DNA from: Vibrio sp. SS-MA-C1-2
Lineage (GTDB): Bacteria > Pseudomonadota > Gammaproteobacteria > Enterobacterales > Vibrionaceae
NCBI RefSeq assembly: GCF_021513135.1
Contig: NZ_CP090980.1
Location: 496,001 to 560,000 of the forward strand
Length of the DNA: 64,000 nt
Direction: 5' to 3'
Positions within the stretch are counted from its first letter, which is position 1. Each line of letters begins with the position of its first letter. The notes below the pieces were generated by a model that saw only the letters and a list, made by a program, of their open reading frames with translations, searched no databases and was not told the origin of the DNA. This document shows, one piece after another, positions 28,605-37,620 of the stretch. Both the position numbers and the translations under genes were made by a program.

Positions 28605-29504
28605 TTAAGGCATAGTATCAACCTTAATCTTTTGATAATGAATGGGGTTTAATTTTAGTTTTTCTGGAATCACTGTACCAATAGAGATCGATGACCATGT
28701 CCCAGCCAAGACACCAATAAACATCGCAGAAGAGAAGCTATTTAAAGACTCTCCGCCCATGATCCATAACGCACTGATCGTAATTAAAGTCGTACCAGAC
28801 GTTACCATGGTACGAGAAAACGTCGAAATAATGGCATGATCATTAATCTCTTTAATATCACCGTTTGGTTTATTAATCAAAGAGTCTCGGATTCGGTCAG
28901 CAATAATAATCGAGTCATTTAATGAATAGCCTAGAACCGCTAAAATTGCGGCGAATGCCGTTAGATTAAACTCCAGTTGAGTAAATGTAAAAAAGCCAAG
29001 AACCAAAATCACATCATGGAAAAGAGCAAAAAGTGCACCACTCGCCAGTCGCCATTCAAAACGAAAGGAGAGGTAAATTAAAATCAAAGTTAAAGAAACA
29101 AACAGTGCCATTCCGCCCTGCTCTAGCAATTCAACACCAACCTGTGAGCCCACTTGACTATTACTCACAATCTCATGTTTAGTCGAAATTTGGCTCAATG
29201 TCTGATCTAATATTGGTAAAATTTCTTTCTCTTCTGTCGCATAACGGATCATCCAACGCCCATTTTCGCCAGATGGTGTCACGGTAACAAAATCACCTAA
29301 CTTGGGTTGTAAAACAGATAACAATTGATGGTTAGAAATCCCTTTATCAAGATTAACTTCAGTCACTTCTCCACCAGTAAAATCTAAACCAAGATTTAAA
29401 CCATAAGAGAAAAACGACCCAATGGCTCCCAGTGTTAATATTACAGAGATAATCATTGTGGCATAACGGATCTTACGAATATGACTTTTTAATAAATTTA
29501 GCAT
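28605..29504 (-). CDS. secF2: Protein export membrane protein SecF, second copy
   Basis: 299 residues with the SecF layout: first helix, GLNLGLDFTGGEVTEVN motif, small periplasmic domain, then five helices including AILAVLGYSLNDSIIIADRI and ISTFSRTMVTSGTTL. Works with SecD to pull translocating proteins into the periplasm using the ion gradient. It lies 3 bp after secD2. No yajC or tgt neighbours, which marks it as the accessory paralogue found in vibrios rather than the main set. Confidence 0.92.
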   Translation of the reverse strand: MLNLLKSHIRKIRYATMIISVILTLGAIGSFFSYGLNLGLDFTGGEVTEVNLDKGISNHQLLSVLQPKLGDFVTVTPSGENGRWMIRYATEEKEILPILDQTLSQISTKHEIVSNSQVGSQVGVELLEQGGMALFVSLTLILIYLSFRFEWRLASGALFALFHDVILVLGFFTFTQLEFNLTAFAAILAVLGYSLNDSIIIADRIRDSLINKPNGDIKEINDHAIISTFSRTMVTSGTTLITISALWIMGGESLNSFSSAMFIGVLAGTWSSISIGTVIPEKLKLNPIHYQKIKVDTMP

Positions 29505-29507
29505 TAT

Positions 29508-31325
29508 TTAAATTCTCACCTCTTTACGGCTATCTCGACCCCAAACCAGATTAATAATCGATCTTGAAACAAATATGCCTGTAAACATACTGGTGACCAA
29601 CCCTAAACCTAGCGTTAATGCAAAGCCTTGAATCGGTCCATTACCAATAGCATAAAGCACAACCGCAGAGATCATAGTAGTGACATTGGCATCTAAAATC
29701 GTCGAAAATGCAGAGCTAAAACCAATATTGACCGCTTGAGCCAAGCTATAACCCTCTTTTAATTTATCTCGAACCCGTTCAAAAATAATAACATTGGTAT
29801 CAACCGCCATACCGACAGTTAAAACTAAGCCAGCAATACCAGGAAGAGTTAAAATCGCACCTGGCAATAACGCAATAAGCCCCAATAAAGAGACCATGTT
29901 AAAGATCAATGCGACATTCGCTACCCAGCCAAATCGACGGTACCAAAGTGCCATAAAACTCAATGTTAACCCCATACCTAAAGCCAACGCGGCAAATCCA
30001 TTGGAAATATTTTCAGCCCCAAGAGATGCACCGATTGTTCGCTCTTCCACAATCGTTACTGGCGCAGTCAACGAGCCCGCTCGTAATAAAAGTGCTAACT
30101 CTTGCGCGTCTTGTAAACTACCTGCTCCCGTAATTCGGAATTGGTTACCTAATTGAGATTGAATAGTGGCAACACTGATAACTTTCTCATTTCGTTGCAT
30201 CTTACCTGTATTATCCGTTCTGTACTCTTTAAAAACGGTCGCCATCGGTTTACCAATATGAGTAGCAGAAAAGGCACTCATTTTTTTACCACCGAATTGA
30301 TCCAAAGAGATATTAACCTCAGCAGATCCCATTTCACCCATTCGGGCACGCGCATCAATAATATGCTCTCCTTTCAACACAGGTTGCTTGGTTAAGCTTA
30401 TCAATTGACCACGTTCATCTTTAAGGACTTTATCGTTATATTGACGTTCGTGATTCACCTTATAAAACGCTAGGCTCGCCGTCGCACCAATAATATTTTT
30501 AGCTTGGGTTGGATCTTGGACGCCAGGTAACTCAATACGAATGCTGTTTGAATTTTGACGTTGAACTAACGCTTCAGTAATCCCTAACTCTTCAATACGG
30601 CTACGCATAATCTTTAAATTTTGATTAATTGTTTCCGTCTCAAATTTTTGAATACTTTGTGGCATCAACTTTACTATCACACCTCGACGAGTAATATTAC
30701 ATTGCCACTCAGGATAATGAGCGTTGATAAAATCTTTGATCTCTTTTATCGATGACGATGATGCACTCTGAACTTCAATATTATTTTGACCACTCAATAC
30801 AACTCGAACACCGCTTAAATGATCGGTTCTCACCTTAATTTTTAAATCATTAAATAGTGCATTTTTCTTATCATTTAATGCCTGATCCAAATCCACATTG
30901 AGCAGAAACTGAACCCCACCTCTTAAATCTAAGCCCAATTTGAGTGGTTTAAAACCATACTCTTGAAACCATTGTGGAGCTAAAGAGAGATACGAGAAGG
31001 TAATCACATCTTTTGGTGCTAACGATTGAGAGATGATTTTTTTCGCCTTCGCCTGTTGATCTTCATCAGCTAACATGACAGTCAACTTTTGGTCTGATAA
31101 CGAAATAGTTTGTGGGTTAATATGCTCATATCCAAGCATCTTTTTCACATCTAATAACGTAGGAGTATTATTAGAGTCATGATAAGAAACCTGAATGGCA
31201 GGCTTTTCACCATACCATGTTGGTAGCGCACTTAAAGTTAATAGTATAATTGTTATAATAATAACGACATATTTCCAAATAGAGTAATGGTTAAATATAT
31301 CGTTATTTTTTTGTCTTTTTTTCAT
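29508..31325 (-). CDS. secD2: Protein export membrane protein SecD, second copy
   Basis: About 605 residues from ATG 31325 (AAGG upstream; the longer frame adds eight residues). It has the N-terminal helix, the SecD motif LGLDLRGGVQFLLNVD, the P1 head, and a C-terminal RND-like membrane domain (TLPGIAGLVLTVGMAVDTNV, IIFERVRDKL). In V. alginolyticus the second SecDF is proton-driven and is induced at low Na+ through the arrest peptide VemP encoded just upstream; the same arrangement is seen here (31572-32027). The gap to vemP is 246 bp and holds an ERIC copy. Confidence 0.93.
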   Translation of the reverse strand: MKKRQKNNDIFNHYSIWKYVVIIITIILLTLSALPTWYGEKPAIQVSYHDSNNTPTLLDVKKMLGYEHINPQTISLSDQKLTVMLADEDQQAKAKKIISQSLAPKDVITFSYLSLAPQWFQEYGFKPLKLGLDLRGGVQFLLNVDLDQALNDKKNALFNDLKIKVRTDHLSGVRVVLSGQNNIEVQSASSSSIKEIKDFINAHYPEWQCNITRRGVIVKLMPQSIQKFETETINQNLKIMRSRIEELGITEALVQRQNSNSIRIELPGVQDPTQAKNIIGATASLAFYKVNHERQYNDKVLKDERGQLISLTKQPVLKGEHIIDARARMGEMGSAEVNISLDQFGGKKMSAFSATHIGKPMATVFKEYRTDNTGKMQRNEKVISVATIQSQLGNQFRITGAGSLQDAQELALLLRAGSLTAPVTIVEERTIGASLGAENISNGFAALALGMGLTLSFMALWYRRFGWVANVALIFNMVSLLGLIALLPGAILTLPGIAGLVLTVGMAVDTNVIIFERVRDKLKEGYSLAQAVNIGFSSAFSTILDANVTTMISAVVLYAIGNGPIQGFALTLGLGLVTSMFTGIFVSRSIINLVWGRDSRKEVRI

Positions 31326-31423
31326 ATAACTCAACCTTCGCTTTTGCAAAGTGAAATAATAGTTTTTAAAAGCTAAATTTTATTTAACTTTTATTTTTAA
31401 TTCATTTAAAAATAAAGCTTAAT

Positions 31424-31550
31424 ATACTCAAAGTCATTGGCGTTGCTAAAAGGCAGCGAGTGAGTTAGGCCCCATAAGTATAGATATACTATATAGTTGG
31501 GACGAACGAACACAGACAACAACCTAGCACCCTCTAGTAAGACGAGTATA
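31424..31550. repeat. ERIC copy in the vemP-secD2 gap
   Basis: About 127 bp, from tactcaaagtcattggcgtt to cctctagtaagacgagtata, with the ERIC core gttaggcccc and gttgggacgaacgaaca. It begins 22 bp after the vemP stop and ends about 100 bp before secD2. Confidence 0.85.
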
Positions 31551-31571
31551 AAAAGTCATTTTCAATTAGAG

Positions 31572-32027
31572 TTATAAATAGGAGGTGGCATCAAGGTAGG
31601 CGTAAATAGCATTACTCTCCTTCCAGCCGAGTATTCTATGATTAGCGATGAAATTAAAATAACAACTTAATTGCCTGAATCTATTGCTTATTTTAAGCCT
31701 AAAAGCTAAAATAATATCACGATTTTTGGATTGCCACAGATCAAGAAATAGAGGTTCATTAGAGAGTTCAAAAACAACCTTAATCGTCTGGTTTAGCCGG
31801 TGTGAGTTAATAATTCCATGCTCACTATAATGGATCTCATTGGTTGAAACAGGGTTGTTAGATTCTAAAGGAGTATGCTCGATTAATTGATCAGTCGAGT
31901 TTTGAAGAAGTGAATCAGGAAGTGAAAAATATTGATTGCCTATGCTATGACTAACCTCACCATAACCAAATAATGGTAATAGTGTTAGTGAGATTAATAA
32001 TAGAAAAACACGAGAAAACATTTTCAC
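31572..32027 (-). CDS. vemP: VemP-like secretion monitor with translation-arrest motif
   Basis: 151 residues with a signal peptide (MFSRVFLLLISLTLLPLFGY, start GTG 32027 or ATG 32021) and a non-conserved middle. The last 22 residues begin at His130 with HRILGWKESNAIYAYLDAT, which aligns with the VemP arrest motif I recall from Vibrio (HRIxGWKETNAMYVALNxS), at almost the same position as in the 159-residue VemP. VemP stalls the ribosome near its C-terminus unless it is pulled by active SecDF; the stalled ribosome opens the message for secD2 translation. The gene lies directly upstream of secD2-secF2. I assign it from the motif, signal peptide, size and position; the full sequence could not be aligned here. 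Confidence 0.85.
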   Translation of the reverse strand: MKMFSRVFLLLISLTLLPLFGYGEVSHSIGNQYFSLPDSLLQNSTDQLIEHTPLESNNPVSTNEIHYSEHGIINSHRLNQTIKVVFELSNEPLFLDLWQSKNRDIILAFRLKISNRFRQLSCYFNFIANHRILGWKESNAIYAYLDATSYL

Positions 32028-32245
32028 TCATTCATTTTAATAAAGAGCCGCAATTATGGGATAATTTAAATAAAACATCAAGACAATAATTATATAAAAG
32101 TTAAAATAAAATCAATTAATATCTACTCAATCATCTAAATACCATGAAGATATAAACATATTCATGATAAGAAAATTAAATAATATTTTACTTAAAGTAA
32201 TAAAGTTAAAAATTAGAAAGGAACAACATAAATTGTCACCGGCAC
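32028..32245. other. vemP promoter region, AT-rich
   Basis: The gap 32028-32626 upstream of vemP holds no gene. Its first part is AT-rich and should contain the vemP-secDF2 promoter, though I cannot pick clear boxes. The rest contains a degenerate ERIC and a minus-strand terminator, listed separately. Confidence 0.5.
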
Positions 32246-32352
32246 AGTATAAGTTGCTAGTAGATGACAAGTGAATGAAGCCCCATGAGCATAGTTGTTC
32301 TTATATGATTGGGGAAAGCGAGTATGGCCAACGGCTTAGCAACTTCAAATAA
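32246..32352. repeat. Degenerate ERIC copy
   Basis: Recognisable by agttgctagtagatgacaag, tgaagccccatgagcatag and tgattggggaaagcgag; the ends have decayed. Confidence 0.7.
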
Positions 32353-32484
32353 AAAGGAGATAACACTGGTGTTTATCACTGTAAAACATCACTAAAATAT
32401 CAAAATGCGATTACATGGCGTTGAGCAACATCAGAATACGTGAGATTTTAATGCTCAAGGCTAAAAGATAGGAAGCAAAAAAAA

Positions 32485-32505
32485 CCCCGCACAAATTGTA
32501 CGGGG
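32485..32505 (-). terminator. Strong minus-strand terminator without an obvious gene
   Basis: CCCCG/CGGGG stem with ACAAATTGT between, followed on the minus strand by eight T. The nearest minus-strand frame is a doubtful 35-codon ORF ending at 32627, so the transcript it ends may be a small RNA. Confidence 0.85.
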
Positions 32506-32626
32506 AAAAATAATTTCATTACACATAAATAAGGATTTCATAAAGCAGTAGTTATCAAGATAATTAGCACTCTTCATAACTCATGTACAGTAAGAGTCAC
32601 CTTATCCGATTTAGTTCAAACTTTTT

Positions 32627-32734
32627 TTAATTTTTTTCATAAAACATCAAAAACACAAAAAAAGTACAGCAGAAAACAAAAATCATGCTGCCATTATGAT
32701 ATGAATCAGTACTCTCACTACTCTTATTTGTCAT
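32627..32734 (-). CDS. Possible 35-residue single-span membrane protein
   Basis: ATG 32734 opens a frame beginning MTNKSSESTDSYHNGS and ending in a hydrophobic stretch (MIFVFCCTFFVFLMFYEKN). No good ribosome binding site is seen. A longer version of the frame reads through an ERIC copy and is not credible. The strong terminator 122 bp downstream shows that something is transcribed here. It may be a small protein or only an RNA. Confidence 0.3.
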   Translation of the reverse strand: MTNKSSESTDSYHNGSMIFVFCCTFFVFLMFYEKN

Positions 32735-32748
32735 ATTAATAACAAATA

Positions 32749-32882
32749 TATATCTATCCCCCAAATAATGGGAGTTGCTAGTAATCAGCAAGTGAGTGAG
32801 GCCCCATGAATGTAGATCGACTATATGATTGGGGCTAGCGAGTGCAGCCAACAACCTAGCGACTTCAAGTATGAGGGATATA
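32749..32882. repeat. ERIC copy upstream of M20 peptidase
   Basis: Full-length copy with ggagttgctagtaatcagca, gtgaggccccatgaatgtag, gattggggctagcgagtgca and cttcaagtatgagggatata. It ends 28 bp before the peptidase start. Confidence 0.85.
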
Positions 32883-32910
32883 TCAACCTTAATGAATGAT
32901 AGGCATAAAT

Positions 32911-34035
32911 ATGAACTTTGAACTCGCCACCTACTTAAAAGAGTTAACGCAATTAGTCAATGTGGATTGTGGAACCAAAAATCCTCAAGGTGTCGCAAAA
33001 ATTGCTGATATTCTGACGCCAATGTTTGAATCTATTGGTTTTACTGTCACCCGTCACCATATTGATGATGCAGCAGGTCCTTGTCTTCATATCACCAATC
33101 AACCTGATGCCGATCATTATGACATCATGTTAAGTGGTCACATGGATACCGTTTTCCCTGATGGTACTGTCGAAAATAGACCATTCTCTATGGATGATAA
33201 AATGGCTTATGGTCCTGGTGTAACGGATATGAAGTCAGGCATTTTAAGTGCTTGGTATGCCTTACAAGGACTTTCAAAAGAGACATTAGCAAATAAAGCC
33301 ATTGTTGTGGCCTTAAACTGTGACGAAGAGATCGGCTCTTACTATTCACGCCCTTGGATTGAGTCTATAGCAAAGAAGAGTGAATTAGTTCTCGTGTGTG
33401 AGGCTGCGCGCCCAACCGGTAATCTCATCCGTTCAAGAAAAGGTAATGCAAAATATCAAATCGATTTCCATGGTAAAGCATCTCACGCAGGTTCAGCACT
33501 GGCTGAAGGCGTCAATGCTATCTATGAGCTGAGCCATTGGTCATTAGCGATTAAAGATTTAGTCAACCTTGAAACAGGCACAACCATGAATGTCGGTATT
33601 ATCAGCGGTGGTGTCGCGGTCAATGTCGTACCTGATTCTGCTCAAGCGATTGTTGACCTTCGTTTTTGGAATAATGATGAAGCAGAAGAGATCCACAACA
33701 CATTAAATACGATGAGTGAAAATCCATTTATTGAGGGAGCATCAATCACCGTTAATCGCTTGGCATTTAAGCCATCCATGGTACCAACAGAAAAAACAGA
33801 AGCATTAATATCATTGGTTTCTCAACAAGCAAATAAGTTAAATATCCCTCATGGTTGGGAAGATGCAGGTGGCGGTTCGGATGGTAACTTTACCGCTGCA
33901 TTAGGAATTCCAACCCTTGATGGTTTTGGTCCCATGGGCGCAGGATTCCACAGTGATAAAGAGTACCTTGTTTTAGATTCAATTGAACCTCGTATTAAAT
34001 TACTGACCGCTGTTATGCAAGAGGTTTTGGCTTAA
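32911..34035 (+). CDS. M20 family metallopeptidase (carboxypeptidase G2-like)
   Basis: 374 residues from ATG 32911 (the frame begins five codons earlier). The zinc residues of the M20 family are visible: LSGHMDTVFPDG (His, Asp), GPGVTDMKSG (Asp), NCDEEIGS (catalytic and metal Glu), VCEAARPTG (Glu) and a C-terminal GAGFHSDKEYL His. The dimerisation domain starts near KGNAKYQIDFHGKASHAGSA. The closest well-known relatives are glutamate carboxypeptidases that cleave C-terminal Glu from folates and peptides; the physiological substrate is not known. A terminator follows. Confidence 0.88.
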   Translation: MNFELATYLKELTQLVNVDCGTKNPQGVAKIADILTPMFESIGFTVTRHHIDDAAGPCLHITNQPDADHYDIMLSGHMDTVFPDGTVENRPFSMDDKMAYGPGVTDMKSGILSAWYALQGLSKETLANKAIVVALNCDEEIGSYYSRPWIESIAKKSELVLVCEAARPTGNLIRSRKGNAKYQIDFHGKASHAGSALAEGVNAIYELSHWSLAIKDLVNLETGTTMNVGIISGGVAVNVVPDSAQAIVDLRFWNNDEAEEIHNTLNTMSENPFIEGASITVNRLAFKPSMVPTEKTEALISLVSQQANKLNIPHGWEDAGGGSDGNFTAALGIPTLDGFGPMGAGFHSDKEYLVLDSIEPRIKLLTAVMQEVLA

Positions 34036-34071
34036 TTAGCGATAAACTTACACTCTAACAACATGTGTTTT

Positions 34072-34116
34072 AACCCCTCTTTCCATTGTGATTTAAAGTC
34101 AATGAAAAGTGGGGTT
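34072..34116 (+). terminator. Terminator after M20 peptidase
   Basis: AACCCCTCTTTCCATTG pairs with CAATGAAAAGTGGGGTT around an 11-nt loop, followed by tcttcttatt. Confidence 0.7.
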
Positions 34117-34534
34117 TCTTCTTATTGGTACTGAGATGAACAGTTCAACTCAAACACCGTTATTACAATAAATATCGTCTTAAACATAACAACCTAATAT
34201 CGATACTTCCTTACAAAAAAAATTTGTATAATCCATAAGAAAAACAATTCAATTGAATGATTTTCACGACCATTTCGTATATTAACCCACCATTTTTTGT
34301 ACTTTTACTTTAACTGGGTATAGATTTAAATAGCTGCATAATAAAAATCAGTATCAAAAACAGATGCCTATAATCAATCACATCAGATAAAAAATGGTAT
34401 TCATGCAGCACTATTTATACCCAAGATTATTGACGTTGCGACGAGGCGAATACATGTAACCATTATGGAAATAAACCTCGTCCTGCTGCGCTAAATAAAA
34501 AGAGAATATTAGCCCAATTCATGTAAAGGAATCG
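34117..34534. other. Non-coding gap upstream of fadE
   Basis: No gene is seen. It should hold the fadE promoter; I looked for a FadR site (AACTGGTnnnACCAGTT type) and found only a weak half-site. At 34416-34440 tatacccaagattattgacg then ttgcg looks like a truncated ERIC end, followed by a hairpin GACGAGG...CCTCGTC. Confidence 0.5.
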
Positions 34535-36793
34535 ATGATGAGTGCACTAGCCAATTTCCGAAAGAAAAGAATAAGTGATCCTGCATTTAAACTATTTAAA
34601 GAAGTATTACCTCCCCTTTCAGCGACTGAACGTGAAGCAATGGAAGCGGGTAGTGTCTGGTGGGAAGGCGAATTATTTTCTGGTACACCACAATGGGATA
34701 AACTTCATCAATATCCAAAACCACAGCTAACACCAGAAGAGCAACAATTTATAGATGATAAAGTTCGCCCTTTAATCTCAATGTTAGATGACTACAAAAT
34801 TGTCCATACTGATAATAATTTATCACCCGAAGTTTGGGACTATCTTAGAAGGGAACGCTTCTTTTCCCTCAATATTACCAAAGAATTTGGGGGATTAGAA
34901 TTTTCAGCCCTTGCAAACTCAACCATTGTCTCCATGATATCTACTCGTAGTATTAGCGCAGCGGTAACGGTTATGGTACCTAATTCATTAGGACCCGGAG
35001 AGTTACTGTCACATTACGGTACCAATGAACAGAAAGAGTATTGGCTACCCCGTCTTGCCGATGGAACAGAAATCCCCTGCTTTGCTTTAACTGGCCCAGA
35101 AGCAGGCTCAGATGCTGGAAGTATTCCAGACAGAGGGGAGATCTGTTATGGCGACTATCAAGGTGAACAAGTATTAGGTATAAAATTAACGTGGAATAAG
35201 CGTTATATTACCTTAGCCCCTGTCTCAACGGTACTTGGTCTTGCTTTTAAACTCTCAGACCCTGAACAACTGCTTGGCAAAGAGATCGATTTAGGGATCA
35301 CCTGTGCACTCATTCCAACCGACCACCCCGGCGTTGAAGTCGGTGATCGTCATAATCCTATTGGTCTTGCTTTTATGAATGGCCCAACTCGTGGAGATGA
35401 TGTATTTATTCCAATCGACTGGATTATCGGTGGCCCAAGTTATGCGGGCCGAGGATGGCGAATGTTAGTGGAGTGCCTCTCTTCTGGTCGTGGAATTTCC
35501 CTCCCAGCATTAGGGACATCTATTGGACATCTAACGGCTAGAACAACCGGAGCTTATGCTTATATTCGCAAACAGTTTGGTTTATCTATAGGACGGTTCG
35601 AAGGTGTTGCTCAGCCTTTAGGCCGTATTGGCGGGCTAACTTATCTCTTAGAGTCAGCCCGCACATTAACCACGACCGCACTGGATATGGGTGAAAAACC
35701 CGGCATTGTCACAGCCATTGCCAAATACCATATGACGGAACTTGGTCGAACGATCTTAAATGATGCGATGGACATTCACGGAGGCAGAGCTATTCAACTT
35801 GGGCCAATGAATTATTTAGGGCATCAATACTATGGGATCCCTGTTGCGATTACCGTTGAAGGTGCAAATATACTAACCCGTAACTTAATGATTTTTGGAC
35901 AAGGTGCGACACGTTGCCACCCTTATGTTTTATCTGAAATGGAAGCCGCTGCAACCCCAAATATAGATGAAGCCAAAGAACAGTTTGATAAGCTTCTCTT
36001 TCAACATATCAAATACACTACAGGTAACATATTAAAAGGACTACTTAATTCACTAACTCGCTCTTTCTTTAACACAACGCCCTATAGTGGTGAAACCGCT
36101 ATTTACTATAAACATTTAAATCGAATGAGTCGCGCTTTAGCTGTCGCATCAGATTTCTCAATGCTCTCTTTAGGTGGGGAATTAAAACGTAAAGAGTTAG
36201 TTTCCGCACGCTTAGGTGATGTCTTAAGTTTCTTATACCTTGCGTCTGCCACTCTCAAACGGTTTGAAGATCAAGGTCGCCCTCAAGCTGACCTCCCTTT
36301 TGTACACTATGCACTTCAACACTGTTTACATCAATCCGGTGTTGCATTTGATGAATTATTTAACAACTTTCCTAAGAGAGGAGTCGGTCGATTAATCAGA
36401 ACATTGACCTTTCCAATTGGTATTCATTATTCCGCACCAAAAGATAGCATTGCCTTAGAGATAGCAAATTCTTTAATGACACCAGGAACCCATCGTGATC
36501 AGTTGACCCACCTTTGTCATTACGATATTGACAATCAAAAGGATCCAGTCGCGATTATTGAAAGAGCATTTATTGCTATGCATAAGACTAAAAATCATGA
36601 AAAACTGATTTATCAAGCAATAAAGGCAGGAAGAATCTCGGCTAAAAGTCCATTAAGTGAGAAGTTAAACCAAGCATTAGCATTGAATATTCTTTCACAA
36701 GAAGAGGTAAATGAGATTAATCATGCTGAAAAGATGCGTTCTTATGCAATACAAGTGGATAATTTTAATCACGAATTAACAGAAACAAAATAA
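34535..36793 (+). CDS. fadE: Acyl-CoA dehydrogenase FadE
   Basis: Catalyses the first, FAD-dependent step of fatty acid beta-oxidation. 752 residues: an acyl-CoA dehydrogenase core (SREFGG-like KEFGGLEFSALANS, CFALTGPEAGSDAGSIPD, TWNKRYITLAPVSTVLGLAF, DIHGGRAIQLGP and YGIPVAITVEGANILTR) plus the FadE-specific C-terminal domain. E. coli FadE is 814 residues; the difference is a missing N-terminal membrane segment. The start ATG follows AAGGAA. It is the only beta-oxidation gene in the window, upstream of csrB. Confidence 0.93.
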   Translation: MMSALANFRKKRISDPAFKLFKEVLPPLSATEREAMEAGSVWWEGELFSGTPQWDKLHQYPKPQLTPEEQQFIDDKVRPLISMLDDYKIVHTDNNLSPEVWDYLRRERFFSLNITKEFGGLEFSALANSTIVSMISTRSISAAVTVMVPNSLGPGELLSHYGTNEQKEYWLPRLADGTEIPCFALTGPEAGSDAGSIPDRGEICYGDYQGEQVLGIKLTWNKRYITLAPVSTVLGLAFKLSDPEQLLGKEIDLGITCALIPTDHPGVEVGDRHNPIGLAFMNGPTRGDDVFIPIDWIIGGPSYAGRGWRMLVECLSSGRGISLPALGTSIGHLTARTTGAYAYIRKQFGLSIGRFEGVAQPLGRIGGLTYLLESARTLTTTALDMGEKPGIVTAIAKYHMTELGRTILNDAMDIHGGRAIQLGPMNYLGHQYYGIPVAITVEGANILTRNLMIFGQGATRCHPYVLSEMEAAATPNIDEAKEQFDKLLFQHIKYTTGNILKGLLNSLTRSFFNTTPYSGETAIYYKHLNRMSRALAVASDFSMLSLGGELKRKELVSARLGDVLSFLYLASATLKRFEDQGRPQADLPFVHYALQHCLHQSGVAFDELFNNFPKRGVGRLIRTLTFPIGIHYSAPKDSIALEIANSLMTPGTHRDQLTHLCHYDIDNQKDPVAIIERAFIAMHKTKNHEKLIYQAIKAGRISAKSPLSEKLNQALALNILSQEEVNEINHAEKMRSYAIQVDNFNHELTETK

Positions 36794-36828
36794 AAGAGAT
36801 GAATAATTAATCACTAAAGAAAAATGCA

Positions 36829-36866
36829 CTTACAGCTTTGTGAGAGATCTCTTACAAAGCTGTAAG
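36829..36866. promoter_or_regulatory. VarA/UvrY binding site within a 38-nt palindrome
   Basis: The core TGTGAGAGATCTCTTACA (36839-36856) matches the 18-nt inverted repeat bound by UvrY (VarA in vibrios) upstream of csrB in gamma-proteobacteria. It is embedded in a longer palindrome, cttacagcttt...aaagctgtaag, with one mismatch. It lies about 170 bp upstream of the csrB start, the usual long distance, and 36 bp after fadE, so it may also terminate fadE. Confidence 0.85.
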
Positions 36867-36990
36867 AGAAAACAAATTTAACACGCGAGATTAACCTTTA
36901 TATAACATTTAATAATTAATAATTTCAACACCTTATCGTGACAAACCATTTTACATCACTATTTTATAGTAAAAAATGCTAAAAATAGGC

Positions 36991-37018
36991 TTGTCCTTTT
37001 GTCTCAATAGCTTATTCT
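36991..37018 (+). promoter_or_regulatory. csrB promoter
   Basis: TTGTCC (36991-36996) and TATTCT (37013-37018) with a 16-bp spacer; transcription would start near 37023-37025, at the base of the first hairpin. Confidence 0.65.
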
Positions 37019-37129
37019 AACTGTGTCGAAGGGAAACACGACACCAAACACTAAGGACAGTAAATCTCTTAAAGGATTTAAGAGAGATAATTCAGGATGA
37101 GTTATCAACATGGACAGTGAACGGAACTA

Positions 37130-37620
37130 CTTCAGGATGAAGTTAACGTAAGTAGGATTACTTACAGTCAGGATGACAAACAAGGAACAAACTTCAGGAT
37201 GAGGTTAACGTAAGTCGGATTGCTTACAGTCAGGATGACAAACAAGGAACAAACTTCAGGATGAGGTTAACGTAAGTAGGATTGCTTACAGTCAGGATGA
37301 CAAACAAGGAACAAACTTCAGGATGAGGTTAACGTAAGTAGGATTGCTTACAGTCAGGATGACAAACAAGGAACAAACTTCAGGATGAGGTTAACGTAAG
37401 TAGGATTGCTTACAGTCAGGATGACAAACAAGGAACAAACTTCAGGATGAGGTTAACGTAAGTAGGATTGCTTACAGTCAGGATGACAAACAAGGAACAA
37501 ACTTCAGGATGAGGTTAACGTAAGTCGGATTGCTTACAGTCAGGATGACAAACAAGGAACAACTTCAGGATGAGGTTAACGTAAGTAGGATTGCTTACAG
37601 TCAGGATGACACAAGGATCA
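37130..37620 (+). repeat. Eight tandem ~62-nt CsrA-site units inside csrB
   Basis: Units start at 37130, 37192, 37254, 37316, 37378, 37440, 37502 and 37563; six are 62 nt, the seventh 61 and the last 58. Each holds cttcaGGAtga, aaGTxGGAtt in a gtaag/cttac hairpin, gtcaGGAtgac and caaGGAac: three hairpin-loop sites and one single-stranded site. Units 3-6 are identical; units 2 and 7 share an a-to-c variant. A further half unit begins at 37621. Confidence 0.97.

Noticed and set aside
32627-32854. 75-residue minus-strand frame
   Set aside because: Its N-terminal half is translated ERIC sequence; only the last 35 codons could be real.
34416-34440. Another ERIC copy upstream of fadE
   Set aside because: Only the first ~25 bp resemble the ERIC end and the rest is unrelated, so it was not counted as a copy.
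34261-34534. FadR operator before fadE
   Set aside because: Only a weak half-site was seen; not enough to call.
37130-37620. CRISPR array
   Set aside because: The repeats are contiguous with no unique spacers, and there are no cas genes; the AGGATGA content and context identify csrB.
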